A DNA stretch of 64,000 nt from assembly GCA_905250125.1 (NCBI GenBank), contig CAJNOL010000820.1, positions 18,787 to 82,786 of the forward strand, written 5' to 3'. The stretch is from Rotaria sordida. Its lineage: Eukaryota > Rotifera > Eurotatoria > Philodinida > Philodinidae. The notes under the pieces were generated by a model, which was not told the origin of the DNA, ran no database searches, and was given only the letters and a program-made list of their open reading frames with translations. Below are positions 24,738 to 35,919 of the stretch, piece after piece. The translations under genes were made by a program, and so were the position numbers. Positions within the stretch are counted from its first letter, which is position 1, and each line of letters opens with the position of its first letter.

Positions 24738-27518
24738 TTAAAAACATGCCTCGGCGGATGGAACTGGCTTAGAGCTTTCAGAATATTTCGAAATTTCGGT
24801 TGAACGCCGTATCGTCGAGGTATTTGGAAAGGTTAAAGAAATCTTTCGACATAATCGTTTCCACAGATAATTTCGTATGATAAAACGTCTTTTCCATGCG
24901 AATAGAAGTAATGATAGAATACTAATCATTGCAAATGTAAGAAATAAGCCACTCATAGTTTCAATGGCGGCACTAGTAGATGTAACAGATAAGTCAGGAC
25001 AGCTATTGGTTTGAAACCATTTTCTTTTTAAATCATCAAGAACACCCGACTCTCGTAATGATAATATGCTTACATCAAATTCTTGTCCATATATCCATTG
25101 TTTAGGAAAAACAACACCAAATGCACCCTTATCAAAATCTGTACCAACCAATGTTAAATTACAATAGATAGTATTAGTTATATATTCTCCAACACCGGTA
25201 TCTAAGAAAGATGCATCAATAATATCATTCAATAGACTTTCATAGAGTTCTTGTCGAGATTTTAATGGATAATAATTTCGATTTCCACTAGAAATCTCTC
25301 GTAAATAATATTCTTCACTTGCTGAACCGATGCGAACACCAATACGATGAAATGGTATTTTACCATTTTTTATATCATCAATACTCGAAATAATAGCTTT
25401 TGATTTTGATATAGTTAGATCTGATGCTAAATTTGCAGTATATGTTGCTACTAATACCAAACTTAAGAAGTAAAGACCAAGTGTTAATAATCGTCCAGCT
25501 GCAGTACTTGCATGAAAATCAGCACCATATCCCATAATAGTACCGATAGAATACCATAAACTCATAGCAATTGAAGAAATAATTGATCTTTCATGTAATG
25601 CTTCATTTTCCTGTCGTTCTAATAGACAGATTAAAACACCAGCATAAATACTCGTAATAAAAAGTAATATCCAGAGACTAAATGAGAATGGTTTTAAAAA
25701 TGAGAGAAGATCTACATTATCATTAGTATTTTTTCGCATAATGATACGTAAAGAATTATCAAAAATTGAATTTGAAAAGCTAACTTGTTTTCGTCGACTA
25801 GCTGTAATAGTAACATCACCAATGATAATATCATAATCATCATTTATTACTGCTCTAATTAATTCAGTATAGGTCTGATTTAAAGATGCTACTAAAATTT
25901 GAGGAATAAATTTCATTTTTTCCTGTAAAAGATCAATAAGATCAGGTATAAAACCAATTAATTTTGTTGTATTTTGTCCACATTTATCTATAACATTTGT
26001 TATCATTGTGAAAGGTGTCGATTCAATAACACCAATTCGTAATCGAGTACCAGAAATACATGCACGACCAGTCGGAGGTACTAATGTATTACCAGGCCAT
26101 ATGATAATAGTTCTCTGTGAAGATGATTTCCAATCATCTAAATCAGACCATTCTAATACAGGTACATAATCAATATGATTTTCATATGGTTGAATATTTT
26201 GTATTAAATAAAAATTACCATTAATTCGATCAGTTACATTTAGATTAAATTGTATAGGACCCGATACACCAAGAAATGTCATATTTATAATTGTATCGAA
26301 AAATATATTTGCATGAAGAAAACGATGATCAAAACAGAATGAAGAATTAAAAATGGATACACACGAAAAAGATCTAGTATTTGTTAATGAACAAAATTGT
26401 TCTAAAGATTGAATCAATGACCAAGTTGCATCAAATGCAAATAATGCATGATAATTCACTTTGTTCGATCCAGGAAATGATTCTGGTTCATATTGTTTCC
26501 AGATATTGTATGCTGCATCTAATAATGTTGAGTTAATGGGTGTATTAACAATGTCTCCAATAGTAGGTTCTATAGTCAATATACCGATTAACTTTTGATA
26601 AGAATTTTGATCAAATGAATTCAATGGAATATTTGATAGTAATATCCATGTAAACTTTGGACCAAGTATATCATAATCAAGTGCATATTGTAAAATGAGA
26701 GATGTATAAATTGATTCAGTCCATAATATAATAAGTCGTGTTGAACTACTGATTAATTCATTTTTTAAATTACCTTGAATTTGACGTGTCGTTATATCAA
26801 ATATGATACTTTTTATAACTATTAAACCCTTGTTATGAAACATTCGAGTGAGTGCTTTTTCACCACCAAATCCGAATGCATCATTTTGATAAATAATAAT
26901 ACAAGATGTCCAATTAAATCGTATGAATAATTTTGTAATTGATAATGCAGCTGTATTATCCGAAGGAATTGTACGATAAAATGCTGGATAAATATTTCGA
27001 TCAGATAAATCTGGATCGGTTGCAGAATACGATATAACAGGAATTCCAATTGTTTTAGCAAAATTAGCAATAACATGAGCTTCACGTGAAAGTATCGGTC
27101 CGACAATACCGACAATATTTGATGTTGATATTGCTCGACATGTACTACTTAGAGTATTGATCACATTACCATCGGTTTCTACAGTCTGCCATCCAATCGA
27201 TTGTCCTTCAATTGTTAGATTGTATTTTTGTGAAAGTAATATTGCTGCTTTGAACATAGCTCGAGAATGAATGGATAATGTGTTCGATTCAAATTCATTT
27301 GATAAATCTTGAAAGAGTCCCAAGAATTGAATGTTTGACAAGTTCGAAGATGGCCAAATTGCATCCGTATATTTTACCTTCAATAATTCGAAGATTAGAA
27401 ATAAGAAAAAATATTGCATCAATGTACGACTACAATTGTAGATTAGAAGGAATGAATTAAATGTGATGTGAAACAAATAAATCAAACTGAAATGAAAAAT
27501 ATTCGAGATAATAATCAT
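24738..27518 (-). CDS. Ionotropic glutamate receptor with K+-channel-like GYG pore motif
   Basis: Ligand-gated ion channel subunit in one uninterrupted 926-codon exon. M34 (codon at 27419-27417) begins a good signal peptide (MQYFFLFLIFELL), so it is a likelier start than M1. Residues about 60-460 form an amino-terminal ANF-receptor domain (IVGIVGPILSREA, FYRTIPSDN). The S1 lobe, from about 490, carries DVTITASRR, with R575 in the place of the family's amino-acid-binding Arg. M1 is about 612-633. The pore loop is 650-670. M3 (about 677-700) has YTANLAS, matching the SYTANLAAF gate. S2 has GSAS at 731-734 and D773 in the position of the ligand amino-group contact. M4 is about 853-874, followed by a short basic tail. 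The pore reads TIMGYGAD (660-667), resembling the K+ filter TVGYGD. Such a filter is known from the bdelloid receptor AvGluR1. Selectivity here is inferred. Confidence 0.95.
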   Translation of the reverse strand: MIIISNIFHFSLIYLFHITFNSFLLIYNCSRTLMQYFFLFLIFELLKVKYTDAIWPSSNLSNIQFLGLFQDLSNEFESNTLSIHSRAMFKAAILLSQKYNLTIEGQSIGWQTVETDGNVINTLSSTCRAISTSNIVGIVGPILSREAHVIANFAKTIGIPVISYSATDPDLSDRNIYPAFYRTIPSDNTAALSITKLFIRFNWTSCIIIYQNDAFGFGGEKALTRMFHNKGLIVIKSIIFDITTRQIQGNLKNELISSSTRLIILWTESIYTSLILQYALDYDILGPKFTWILLSNIPLNSFDQNSYQKLIGILTIEPTIGDIVNTPINSTLLDAAYNIWKQYEPESFPGSNKVNYHALFAFDATWSLIQSLEQFCSLTNTRSFSCVSIFNSSFCFDHRFLHANIFFDTIINMTFLGVSGPIQFNLNVTDRINGNFYLIQNIQPYENHIDYVPVLEWSDLDDWKSSSQRTIIIWPGNTLVPPTGRACISGTRLRIGVIESTPFTMITNVIDKCGQNTTKLIGFIPDLIDLLQEKMKFIPQILVASLNQTYTELIRAVINDDYDIIIGDVTITASRRKQVSFSNSIFDNSLRIIMRKNTNDNVDLLSFLKPFSFSLWILLFITSIYAGVLICLLERQENEALHERSIISSIAMSLWYSIGTIMGYGADFHASTAAGRLLTLGLYFLSLVLVATYTANLASDLTISKSKAIISSIDDIKNGKIPFHRIGVRIGSASEEYYLREISSGNRNYYPLKSRQELYESLLNDIIDASFLDTGVGEYITNTIYCNLTLVGTDFDKGAFGVVFPKQWIYGQEFDVSILSLRESGVLDDLKRKWFQTNSCPDLSVTSTSAAIETMSGLFLTFAMISILSLLLFAWKRRFIIRNYLWKRLCRKISLTFPNTSTIRRSTEISKYSESSKPVPSAEACF

Positions 27519-29918
27519 GTGTATGTTCGACTAATCTAGAAAAGTGTTGATACTCAACACACTATTATACAATATCGAAATGAACTACGAGGTCGACATT
27601 AAAGAAGTAGGGCGGGCGGACTAAGAGTCTCTAGTCTATCCCCACAAGGAAAGCATACTCTGGAGAAGGTTACGAGAACAAAACTTGCGAATCGCAACAT
27701 ATTTTCACCAATGTTAATTGGCATTTTTTTGTGCTGAAGCGTAAAAATCTTTCAGACATCCGTCATAAGTGTTTTTTTGTAGTATGTCTTTGGAATAGAA
27801 TGAATCAATGTTAGTGACTATAGATTGCATGAAAAATAAAGACCATTGAATTAATCAACATCTTACATGAAAACAAATTCCAATAATTGAATAGTTTCAT
27901 TGTTCATCAGGAAATTTATTACATGGAATCAACAAATTAAGTTACTACTAGACATAAAATAACAATATTCAATCATTGGCAACTGTGTGTGTCTCTGACA
28001 TTCGAAGCTTTCAAATAATATTAAAAGAAAGTTTAAAAGGAAGATATTCTTTGTTTTTCTTTTTTGTAGACGAGCATCCGAGCTCGTTAATAACTATAGA
28101 AAAAAAGAAACAAATTCTGTTTATACAACAGTGCCCTTAGAATAGTCACCCACATTCATCTTTTTTCACCATTCATTGAACACATTTTTTTCTGCGAGTT
28201 ATTTTCATATTCCAATAAGTATTGAACTCGAATATTGTTCATTATTCATATTTTCCTTCCAGGTCTGATTTAATTAACACAAAACAAACAAAGATGTTCT
28301 ACTTTCTTTACGTCTTTTCTTTTTTCCTCAACTCAGAGTTGTATTATGATGTGAATGTAACAGAGAAGGAGAAGAAAAACAACTTATTAGCACAGCTTCT
28401 TTAGAGTTTAAATATAGAATTGAATTAAATGGTAAATAAGGCTGTTGTACATATCTATCAAATCTGTAACAGGAGGTTCTCTTATGCACGATTATATATC
28501 TCAAGCAACTCACGAATTCTGATATCGATTATTTCATATTGATTATATAGCAACTGTGACAAATCAATGCATCGTTAATCATTATCTTTGACAACTTGAA
28601 TATAGATTTTTATCTGTGCAAAAATCAAAAACTGCACTATCTAAAACAAATCTCGTTCAGCTACTTTTTTCATCATTGCCAATGTCTGGAAGAAGGAAAG
28701 AACTCGGAAAATTTCGATTTAAAACTTATACTCTCATCCTCTTATCTGTTTACCACAATCATCAGACGCCATAGTTGTCGTCAGATAGATTGGCAAGACG
28801 AAGTTGCATAGCACTTGATCAATTCCGAGAGAAACCGACGTTAAAGAAAGTTTTTTGATTGAATAATATGAATGATGCTTTTTACTCAGTTATTTATTCT
28901 ATCGATTAGCGTCACATCAACTGAAACAGAAAACTGGCTTGTCAGATATAGTTTCATCGTCTAAAATAAATAACAAGTGTTGATAAGAACCGCGTATTTA
29001 CGAAGAGATACTTTTTTTAGTAGTCAGTTTGTTTGGATCTAATTGGATGATAATGAAATATAAGAATTAGAATTCAATTGGAGCTAAATGTACTTTGTGC
29101 AAATCAATAACATTGACTATCATTGAATGAGACGAAAGAACTTTGCAAATATGAAATAAAATCATCGATAAAGCATAGACTATTGTCAGTCTTCATAGAA
29201 TATCATTGCAATGGATGCAAGCTACGTAGAAAATAGAGAAAATGATTGAATATCGATCGAAACAGTGGACAACTGCAGGAATGGCGAATCAAACGGTGAT
29301 TTCAGGTTTTTTATTATAAGAACTTAATGCTCAAATGTAATTCGTTGGGTTGTCTATTGTGTTGAATATTATGAAACTCAGAGAAGCAAGGATAAAAGCC
29401 GTATTCAATGATATATTTCGAACGCATTCCGAAACTCTCATAGATTCTACAATTCTGGTTGGAGATGAAGTGCGCAGTGTACTATTCATCATATTTTGTG
29501 TATATTGTACACTGTACGATAGGTATAACTCAAATAAGTTTTTCAAAACAACATTGCCAACGGTAACTGAAAAAGAAAATATATTGATTATTCAAAAATC
29601 ATGTTGAAAAAGGAAAGAACGAAGCATTATATTGGTAAGAGGCTAAATGTTTTTTTTTCTTCTATGAGAGTAACAAAAAGTTTTGTAACTAACTTGCAGC
29701 AGCACGAGACTACTTCGTGAAACCAACATTTTAAACCTAGTTAGTTCAATTGCTCTCTATCTCTCTGCGGTTCACGATATAATTTTATGTCAAATAAGAA
29801 TTTGTTCTCTTTCTTGTAGAGAAGAGTCTAGTAAGAATAAATTGTTTGCTTACTTGTATGTCCGCACTTTACTGATTGGTCCAAAAATAATGTGAAAACA
29901 AAAGGGATTATTTTCCAT
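27519..29918. other. Intergenic, no gene seen
   Basis: Upstream flank of the receptor gene. Open frames on both strands near 29331-29607 overlap each other antisense and have no domain signal. No repeats of note were found in this stretch. Confidence 0.4.
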
Positions 29919-30185
29919 AAAACTTAACCAAAGTTGATCGAGAGTGGGGAGTTTAAATCCGAGGTTAGTTTTAATAAATTATTAACTGATTATTAATTAT
30001 TAAGATTTTCTGAAAAACTTGACCAAAGGTAATTGACGGTGGGGAATTAGAATTCAAGGTCAGCTTTGATTAATTAATTATTAACTAGTTAATAATAACT
30101 AATAATTTCCACAAAGCTTGATCAAGAGTAGTTGAGGATGAGCAATCTGAATCTGAGGTCAGTTTCTATTAATTAGGTCTCACAA
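29919..30185. repeat. Degenerate tandem repeat, ~95-99-bp unit, 2.7 copies
   Basis: Three successive units start at about 29919 (aaaacttaaccaaag), 30014 (aaaacttgaccaaag) and 30113 (aaagcttgatcaagag). Each continues with a gtgggga-like block, then gaggttag or aggtcag, then a run of taattatta. The units have clearly diverged. Confidence 0.7.
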
Positions 30186-30540
30186 GTCAGACCTTTCACT
30201 GTTGAGAAACCTGAACTCAAATGTCTGGATGAACTTAACAGAAAAATACAGCGAGAATATGCTCATTTCACTTTTTGAAATAGTGTACATAAATAATTTG
30301 CTGAGAGTTCAGAAACAGCATTTCTATGAGCAAGTCGGTAGACGAGCGTTGCTTGTTTAAGGTAATTGATACATTTTTTGTTTAGATCATACTACATAGT
30401 GGCGTCCTCTATTATATTTAATTTAATTATTTACTTGTAGCACATTCTGTGTAGTGTAATAAGAGATCATGTCTGATCATGTATTTGTCGTATCTTAGCT
30501 TTTTTTTGCTACATATAAATGAATAGCATCCCATGTCTAC

Positions 30541-31075
30541 TTGTACACTATTGGTAGGCGTTACGTCACGCTTTATGCGCTTGGTACGTGTGACATAACA
30601 TGTGTCAACTAGCAAACAACATGTCTTATAAAGATGTTAGAGTATTATCTTGATAATTTATGTACTTTTTCATTAAATTTGAGATGTTTTATGTAAAAAA
30701 ATCACATCAATCAATTTTATTATTTTGATTTTGTATTTGTAAAATAGATAATTTTCAAATTGTTTTGCTTATATCTGCTTTCTTTTGATGTTTTTACGCT
30801 TTCAAAAATAAAAATAAACTTGTAAAAAACAAATTAATTATTTTTTCTACAGTTCATCATAAAATCAGATGAAACAATACCCATAAATCTAGAATGAAAA
30901 TGACCGATATAAGAGACCTGTGACAAACTGTATGTACGCTTCGTACGTGCTGTAAATATATAACACTTGGTATGCGTACGACACCATAGAGGTCACGCTT
31001 GGTACGCCTGACGTCACCTCTCTGTTCGTCACGCGTACCAATCGTACGTGACGTCATGCGTACGATTCGCTTATC
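30541..31075. promoter_or_regulatory. CpG-rich tract with repeated ACGTCA/GTACG motifs
   Basis: Two clusters, 30550-30605 and 30930-31073, stand out from the AT-rich background. They hold repeated cgtacg, ggtacg and CRE-like tgacgtca or tacgtcac motifs, including ctgacgtcacc (about 31007) and gtgacgtcatgc (about 31050). They lie 0.6-1.1 kb upstream of the DUF4345-like gene. They could be a cis-regulatory cluster or a decayed minisatellite; the sequence alone does not decide. Confidence 0.35.
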
Positions 31076-31630
31076 CATAAAATATTTCTGTATTTTGTGT
31101 ACACAAATAATCGTTTATTTATAGCTTTGATTTATTTATAGGCAAATGACGATGAAAGAAACTAATTTTCAAATAACAAAATTTGTACTAGTAGTACGAG
31201 AGTATAGTCTCGCTAGTAATATATAAAGTTATTCATTACACAGTAAGCCTTAGAGTGGTTAGTTACTTTTTTAAATATATATCGAACTGATTTTAAGATT
31301 AAAGAAAGCGATTTGTAAGTATGATTTTGTGTTTCATCAATCATTCTTGCAAAGTTAATAAAGCTTATATTTGCATGTATACTAATATTCTAAACTGAGT
31401 GAGAGTGTTGTTCAACATAAAAAAAATGGTGATTAAATGCTGACAAAGAGTTTTTCTATAAAACTACTGTCTTATTTAAAGACACTTTCAATACTGTAAA
31501 AAAAATAGATTGCTTATTCATAATGTAGTAACTGTAAGAGCGTAGCAAAAAAGTGAACAACATCATGTAATCAAGCGATTGAAAATCTATAAGCTTATTT
31601 TATTATTAGATCGACGAATTTTATAACAAA

Positions 31631-32035
31631 ATGAAATCCAAAATAGAAATATATGCATTACAAATTACTCTTGCAATTATGGGATCAATATCTTTAATCA
31701 TTGGAGCAAGTGGTATTTGGATGGGACCAAACAATATGAATAAGGTCACTGTTCCAATACGTCTTGATAATCATTATCGTTATCTTTCTGGTTTGGCATT
31801 AGGCTTTGGACTTATTAATTGGTTTTATATAATTCCACGTATTACACAAGCTGGAACTATTGTTCGCATGTTTGCATTTATGGTTTTTCTGGGTGGTATA
31901 GCACGAGCAGTTGGATTCTTTAAATTGGGTATTATGCCAGATACATTTAGCCTAATCGCAACCATATCAGAAATCTTTTTTACACCAATTCTATGCTATT
32001 GGCAAGCACGTATAGCTCAACGCAAAGATCAATAA
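31631..32035 (+). CDS. DUF4345-like four-helix membrane protein, candidate horizontal acquisition
   Basis: An intronless 134-aa frame. Hydrophobic segments lie at about residues 9-30, 51-69, 76-97 and 104-124. The motif DNHYRYLSGLALGFGL followed by FLGGIARAVG matches my recollection of the DUF4345 family, small integral membrane proteins common in bacteria and of unknown function. The lack of introns and the bacterial-type family make lateral acquisition plausible, which is frequent in bdelloids. Codon usage looks ameliorated (AT-rich third positions, like the neighbours). The stop is followed by T-rich sequence and then by a MITE. The family call is from memory. Confidence 0.75.
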   Translation: MKSKIEIYALQITLAIMGSISLIIGASGIWMGPNNMNKVTVPIRLDNHYRYLSGLALGFGLINWFYIIPRITQAGTIVRMFAFMVFLGGIARAVGFFKLGIMPDTFSLIATISEIFFTPILCYWQARIAQRKDQ

Positions 32036-32135
32036 ATAAATTTGTACTTCAAAAACTATCAAACTATAATTATTGTTTTGTTCTGAAAAATCTTTTGACT
32101 TTGTAACTACTCTTCGATTCTATTAAATTCTTATT

Positions 32136-32851
32136 TTAACCCTTTACCCTTCCCCCCCCCCCCTTGGTCGCTGGAATGACCATTTGTAGAACAATTGCAG
32201 AAAATAAAGGAAGCATAGAATTCAAAACCTCTAAGAGCACTATTTGTAGTAAACTTCATGAGTTATCGACTAGTAAAAAAAAAGATTTTTTTCGCTGTGC
32301 AAGTGCCGAGATATACAACTTATAAAATCGATGATTTTCAAAAAAAGTAAAAAATGGAATTTTTTTGGTAAAATTCTTTTTCTACCTCTAGGCAATATAT
32401 ATCTTGGCGACGTGTTGCGTGATTTACATCAAAGAAAGTGTCCACTAATAGATTATATAAGTTTCAAAAATTTGAAAAGCATTAGGTAGGCAAGATGTGG
32501 TAAAGCATCGAATGATCACTGAAGGACTTCCAGAGAATCAACCCTTAGCTTTTGGCCGTCTACAATCCGAAAATAAAGTTTTGTTTAAACTACGTAAAAT
32601 TATAGAGTGAACAATTCTCTACAAAATAAGACGTCTACGAGCTCTCTACGACGTTTTTTGGCCGAACTCTGTCGGTATTATGGAAAGTTCACGAAATTTT
32701 TTCCAAATCGATCCCCCTACTACCCTAAAACTCAAGTGTACGTTTGATCGATCTGACCGTACTTTTAGCATATTGGAGGCACCAATACTCTATTCCAATG
32801 GCTGTTTCATCAATAGCTCTTCTGGGACCTCTATGGGGAGTAAAGGGTTAA
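32136..32851. mobile_element. piggyBac-like MITE flanked by TTAA
   Basis: The left end reads TTAA then CCCTTTACCC (32136-32149). The right end reads the inverse, AGTAAAGGG then TTAA (32839-32851). A TTAA target duplication and CCCTTT-type termini are hallmarks of piggyBac elements. The ~708-bp interior has no transposase frame. A C11-12 run (about 32152-32163) lies near the left end, next to a short hairpin TGGTCG..GACCA. Confidence 0.6.
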
Positions 32852-32875
32852 GATTTCAATTTTTTTAACAAGCTT

Positions 32876-32932
32876 AGGGTGTGGGTCTTCTCTTAGTTCA
32901 TACCTACACTCACACTCTATACTCGTCAACAT
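32876..32932. repeat. Short telomere-like inverted pair
   Basis: agggtgtgggt is followed about 25 nt later by acctacactcacactct, a degenerate complement. It is similar in layout to the units at 42951-43000 and 46050-46093. Confidence 0.35.
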
Positions 32933-32996
32933 GGACTCAGCGGTTGATAAAATTGTTACACAGCTCGTGTTAGAAGAAGAATGGGTAACTACCAAT

Positions 32997-33645
32997 CAGT
33001 GATTGGATACTCAGTATTTTACTGAGTATTTTTGATACTTTTACTGAGTATTCAGGATTACTTGAGTACATTCTAACAGTATCAGTAAATTTACTTGTAC
33101 TGAAAGATTTTACTGAAGTACCAAACTTTGTACTCATTTACTGAAGTACCAGTATTTTAAGTACAAAATGTACTGTAATCGGATATCAACATATTCTTAT
33201 ATATTACTACTTTGCATTCTCAGAAATGTCTACATAATATTCATAATATTTAAACCTACACACTATAAATTCATGTCTTTTGAATTTTCCTTGGTTATCA
33301 ATGTTGATCATTTATACCGAGGCTGTTTTATGACAATGGAGATAGAAATATCGTGATAATGATTATTCATATACATTTTCCTGAAGATGTCGCTAAGTTA
33401 TAGACGTTAGCTGTGTATCACACATCCTAACATCGATATCAACGTGTTAAATGTACAGCTACGCTACATTATGGCTTTAAGTACTCTAATGTACTTAAAT
33501 ACTGTACTTGAGTACAATTCAGTACAGTACCGCTACTGACTGAAATTTACTCAAGTAAAAAGTATTTAAGTAAAGTACAAAGTACATTTTTTAAGTATCT
33601 TCAGTTTTACTGGTACTTGCTGTACTTGTACTCGTCCAATGACTG
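32997..33645. mobile_element. hAT-like MITE with 9-bp flanking duplication
   Basis: The terminal inverted repeats are CAGTGATTGGATACTC on the left and the complement of CAGTCATTGGACGAGTAC on the right. Both subterminal regions are packed with gtactt/aagtac blocks (actcaagta, agtacaaagtac), a pattern typical of hAT MITEs. The exact direct repeat actaccaat flanks both ends (32988-32996 and 33646-33654). hAT elements usually duplicate 8 bp, so 9 bp is slightly unusual. No transposase. Confidence 0.8.
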
Positions 33646-33654
33646 ACTACCAAT

Positions 33655-34633
33655 TCACATGAGGTCTACAATACTCATTGTAAACCTTCGATATGCAGTT
33701 ATTCATACTTTAGTAGTCATTGTTGACTTGCTATGATGACTAAAATTATTGTAATTTTCGGTGGATTCTCTAAAGGTTCTAGAGTAGGTGTCCCTCTAAC
33801 AGTTGGTATCTTTCGGTCCTCTTGTTGGAACCGCGTCAGACCCTTTTCTACTACATGAAAAGTTTCTATTTGAATGCAATTGAAAGCAGATTTAGCTTGG
33901 CTTGATCTGTAGACATACTCGTTTTAAACAGACTTCTTTGCTGTCTAAGGCTGAATATGCTTTAGAAATACCATGTTTCATGCTGACTTTGCACATGTTA
34001 TTGATATTTAGAATGAACAATTTTTCTATATTGTGAAATGAATATTTCTCAGCAACTAATCATTATTCGAATAAACATCTTACTAATCCACTACTGATGG
34101 GTAGAATGTCACATTGGATCTTATTCTTTCTTCTGGAAGTATCGACGACCAACAAACGCTTTCCTTCATTCTCATTCTCATATTCATAAAGATTATTTAC
34201 TGGATCGGTTATGGATGAGGAATCCATCTACAAGGAAAAGGTCATTAAAGGCGATTAGCCTCATTCCTAAAGAATATAAAAATCTGGAAGAGAATACGAG
34301 TAGTAGATTATCTTTTGCCAGTGTAAACTTAGTTCTCTATATAATAAATTTTTATCCTATCTCCTTGAAAAAAGTTCTTTAATATCATACGCATGTTGAG
34401 GATGGAAATTAACAATCAGGCGATAATATCATATTAAAGTGCGATATTCATTTCTATGAAAAATTATTCATTATTCATCAGAATACCGATAATTCAAACA
34501 TTGCTTATGTTTGCTGTGACATCGATGCGATTTGTGAGTCCCGTAATTCAGAGATCAACGAAAAAGATATCGATCGAATCTAGTGGTTTATGACCTTGTT
34601 ATTCGATAGCTCACTCATTCGTATCCACCAATG
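33655..34633. other. Intergenic, no gene seen
   Basis: Unremarkable AT-rich DNA between two transposons; no supported frame. Confidence 0.4.
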
Positions 34634-34635
34634 TA

Positions 34636-35919
34636 CAGGCTGATTACGTTATTTTTAATAGTTTTGTATAGTTTGCTGTATTTATGCAATACATTGAAAA
34701 GTTCTTATTTTAACACACTTGGATAGAGTATCGACTGCGCTATCAAGACATATAATTTGCTTTTTACTTTCTCTAGCTCTAGCCCAAAAAATTGATGAAT
34801 CTCGAACAACTATGATGAAAAGTTTTTAGAGTTCTTGACATGATTTTTAATAGTTTTATTTTTCACATACAGATTGCTCGTGCTATGCTTAATAGTATTC
34901 GCGATAACACGTGCACGTTATATATTGAACAATTTTTTTCTTTCCTGTTTATGACAGTTGTAGTCCTCTTCTTTTATTCAACTCGTTAAAGTTCATTTTA
35001 ATAATTGCTCCGCAATAAAATTTCTGACAATGTCGAAGGACGTATTCTACAACTATTACACCAAAGATACGCCCAGCCTCGAATTGTGATCATTTTGAAG
35101 CTTAGTAGAGTCAACCTACTGTGTCAAATATCAAGCGAGAGATCGAGTGTCAGCGAAATTCTGAATCCAAAAATTAATTTTTTCCAAAAAAACCATGCCA
35201 AACCACGTCTATAATGACAAAGGTCATTAAGAAAGTTGACGTTGAAGATTCATCGACTCTTTATTATATTTACAAAATTTTGAAACTATTTTTAACACGA
35301 CACGTTGCACGTTTATTTCCAAAAACATAAAAAATAAAGGGGCTTTTTCATTAAGACTCGGCACCAAGCTATACTTCCAAAAGAACAATTGATTTTTTGA
35401 ATGAAAATAAAATTTATTATTTTAAGCAAGGGAAAAGGATGCCTAGCAGTCCTGATGGCGCACCAATGGGTTATTCAATATGAGGATATTTAGAATAACT
35501 TAATAGAACACATATTAATTCTCTTGGTGAACTTTACAAAAAGCTTCTGCATGAGTGGAGAAAAATGAGTCAAACGTATATCAATAAAGTATTAGCTTCC
35601 TGGTCAAAGAGAGTTTTAATGATATGTAAGGCTCGAAGTTCTCATATTGAACGTCGTTTATAACTGCACTCTTTTTGTGTTTATGTATGTGAAAAATAAA
35701 ACTATTAAAAATCATGTCAAGAACTCTAAAAACTTTTCATCATAGTTGTTTGAGATTCATCAATTTTTTGGGCTAGAGCTAGAGAAAGTAAAAAGCAAAT
35801 TATATGTCTTGATAGCGCAGTCGATACTCTATCCAAGTGTGTTAAAATAAGAACTTTTCAATGTATTGCATAAATACAGCAAACTATACAAAACTATTAA
35901 AAATAACGTAATCAACCTG
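34636..35919. mobile_element. Decayed Tc1/mariner-type element with 235-bp TIRs
   Basis: The left TIR 34636-34870 begins CAGGCTGATTACG. The right TIR 35685-35919 is its near-identical reverse complement. Both ends abut TA dinucleotides (34634-34635 and 35920-35921), as expected for Tc1/mariner target duplication. The interior carries plus-strand transposase remnants, annotated separately. The high TIR identity against a ruined interior suggests fairly recent mobilisation in trans. Confidence 0.8.
35005..35662 (+). pseudogene. Tc1/mariner transposase remnant
   Basis: The 5' part reads like the helix-turn-helix of an IS630/Tc1/mariner transposase (EGRILQLLHQRYAQPRIVII). The 3' part retains the C-terminal catalytic neighbourhood SPDGAPMGYSI, followed by a stop where Trp is expected, another stop, and then the helical tail (HINSLGELYKKLLHEWRK). 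Most of the central catalytic core is missing, so the gene is inactive. Confidence 0.65.

Noticed and set aside
29331..29607. ORFs on both strands, one with hydrophobic stretches
   Set aside because: Mutually antisense, short, no family signature; could be a gene fossil but unsupported.
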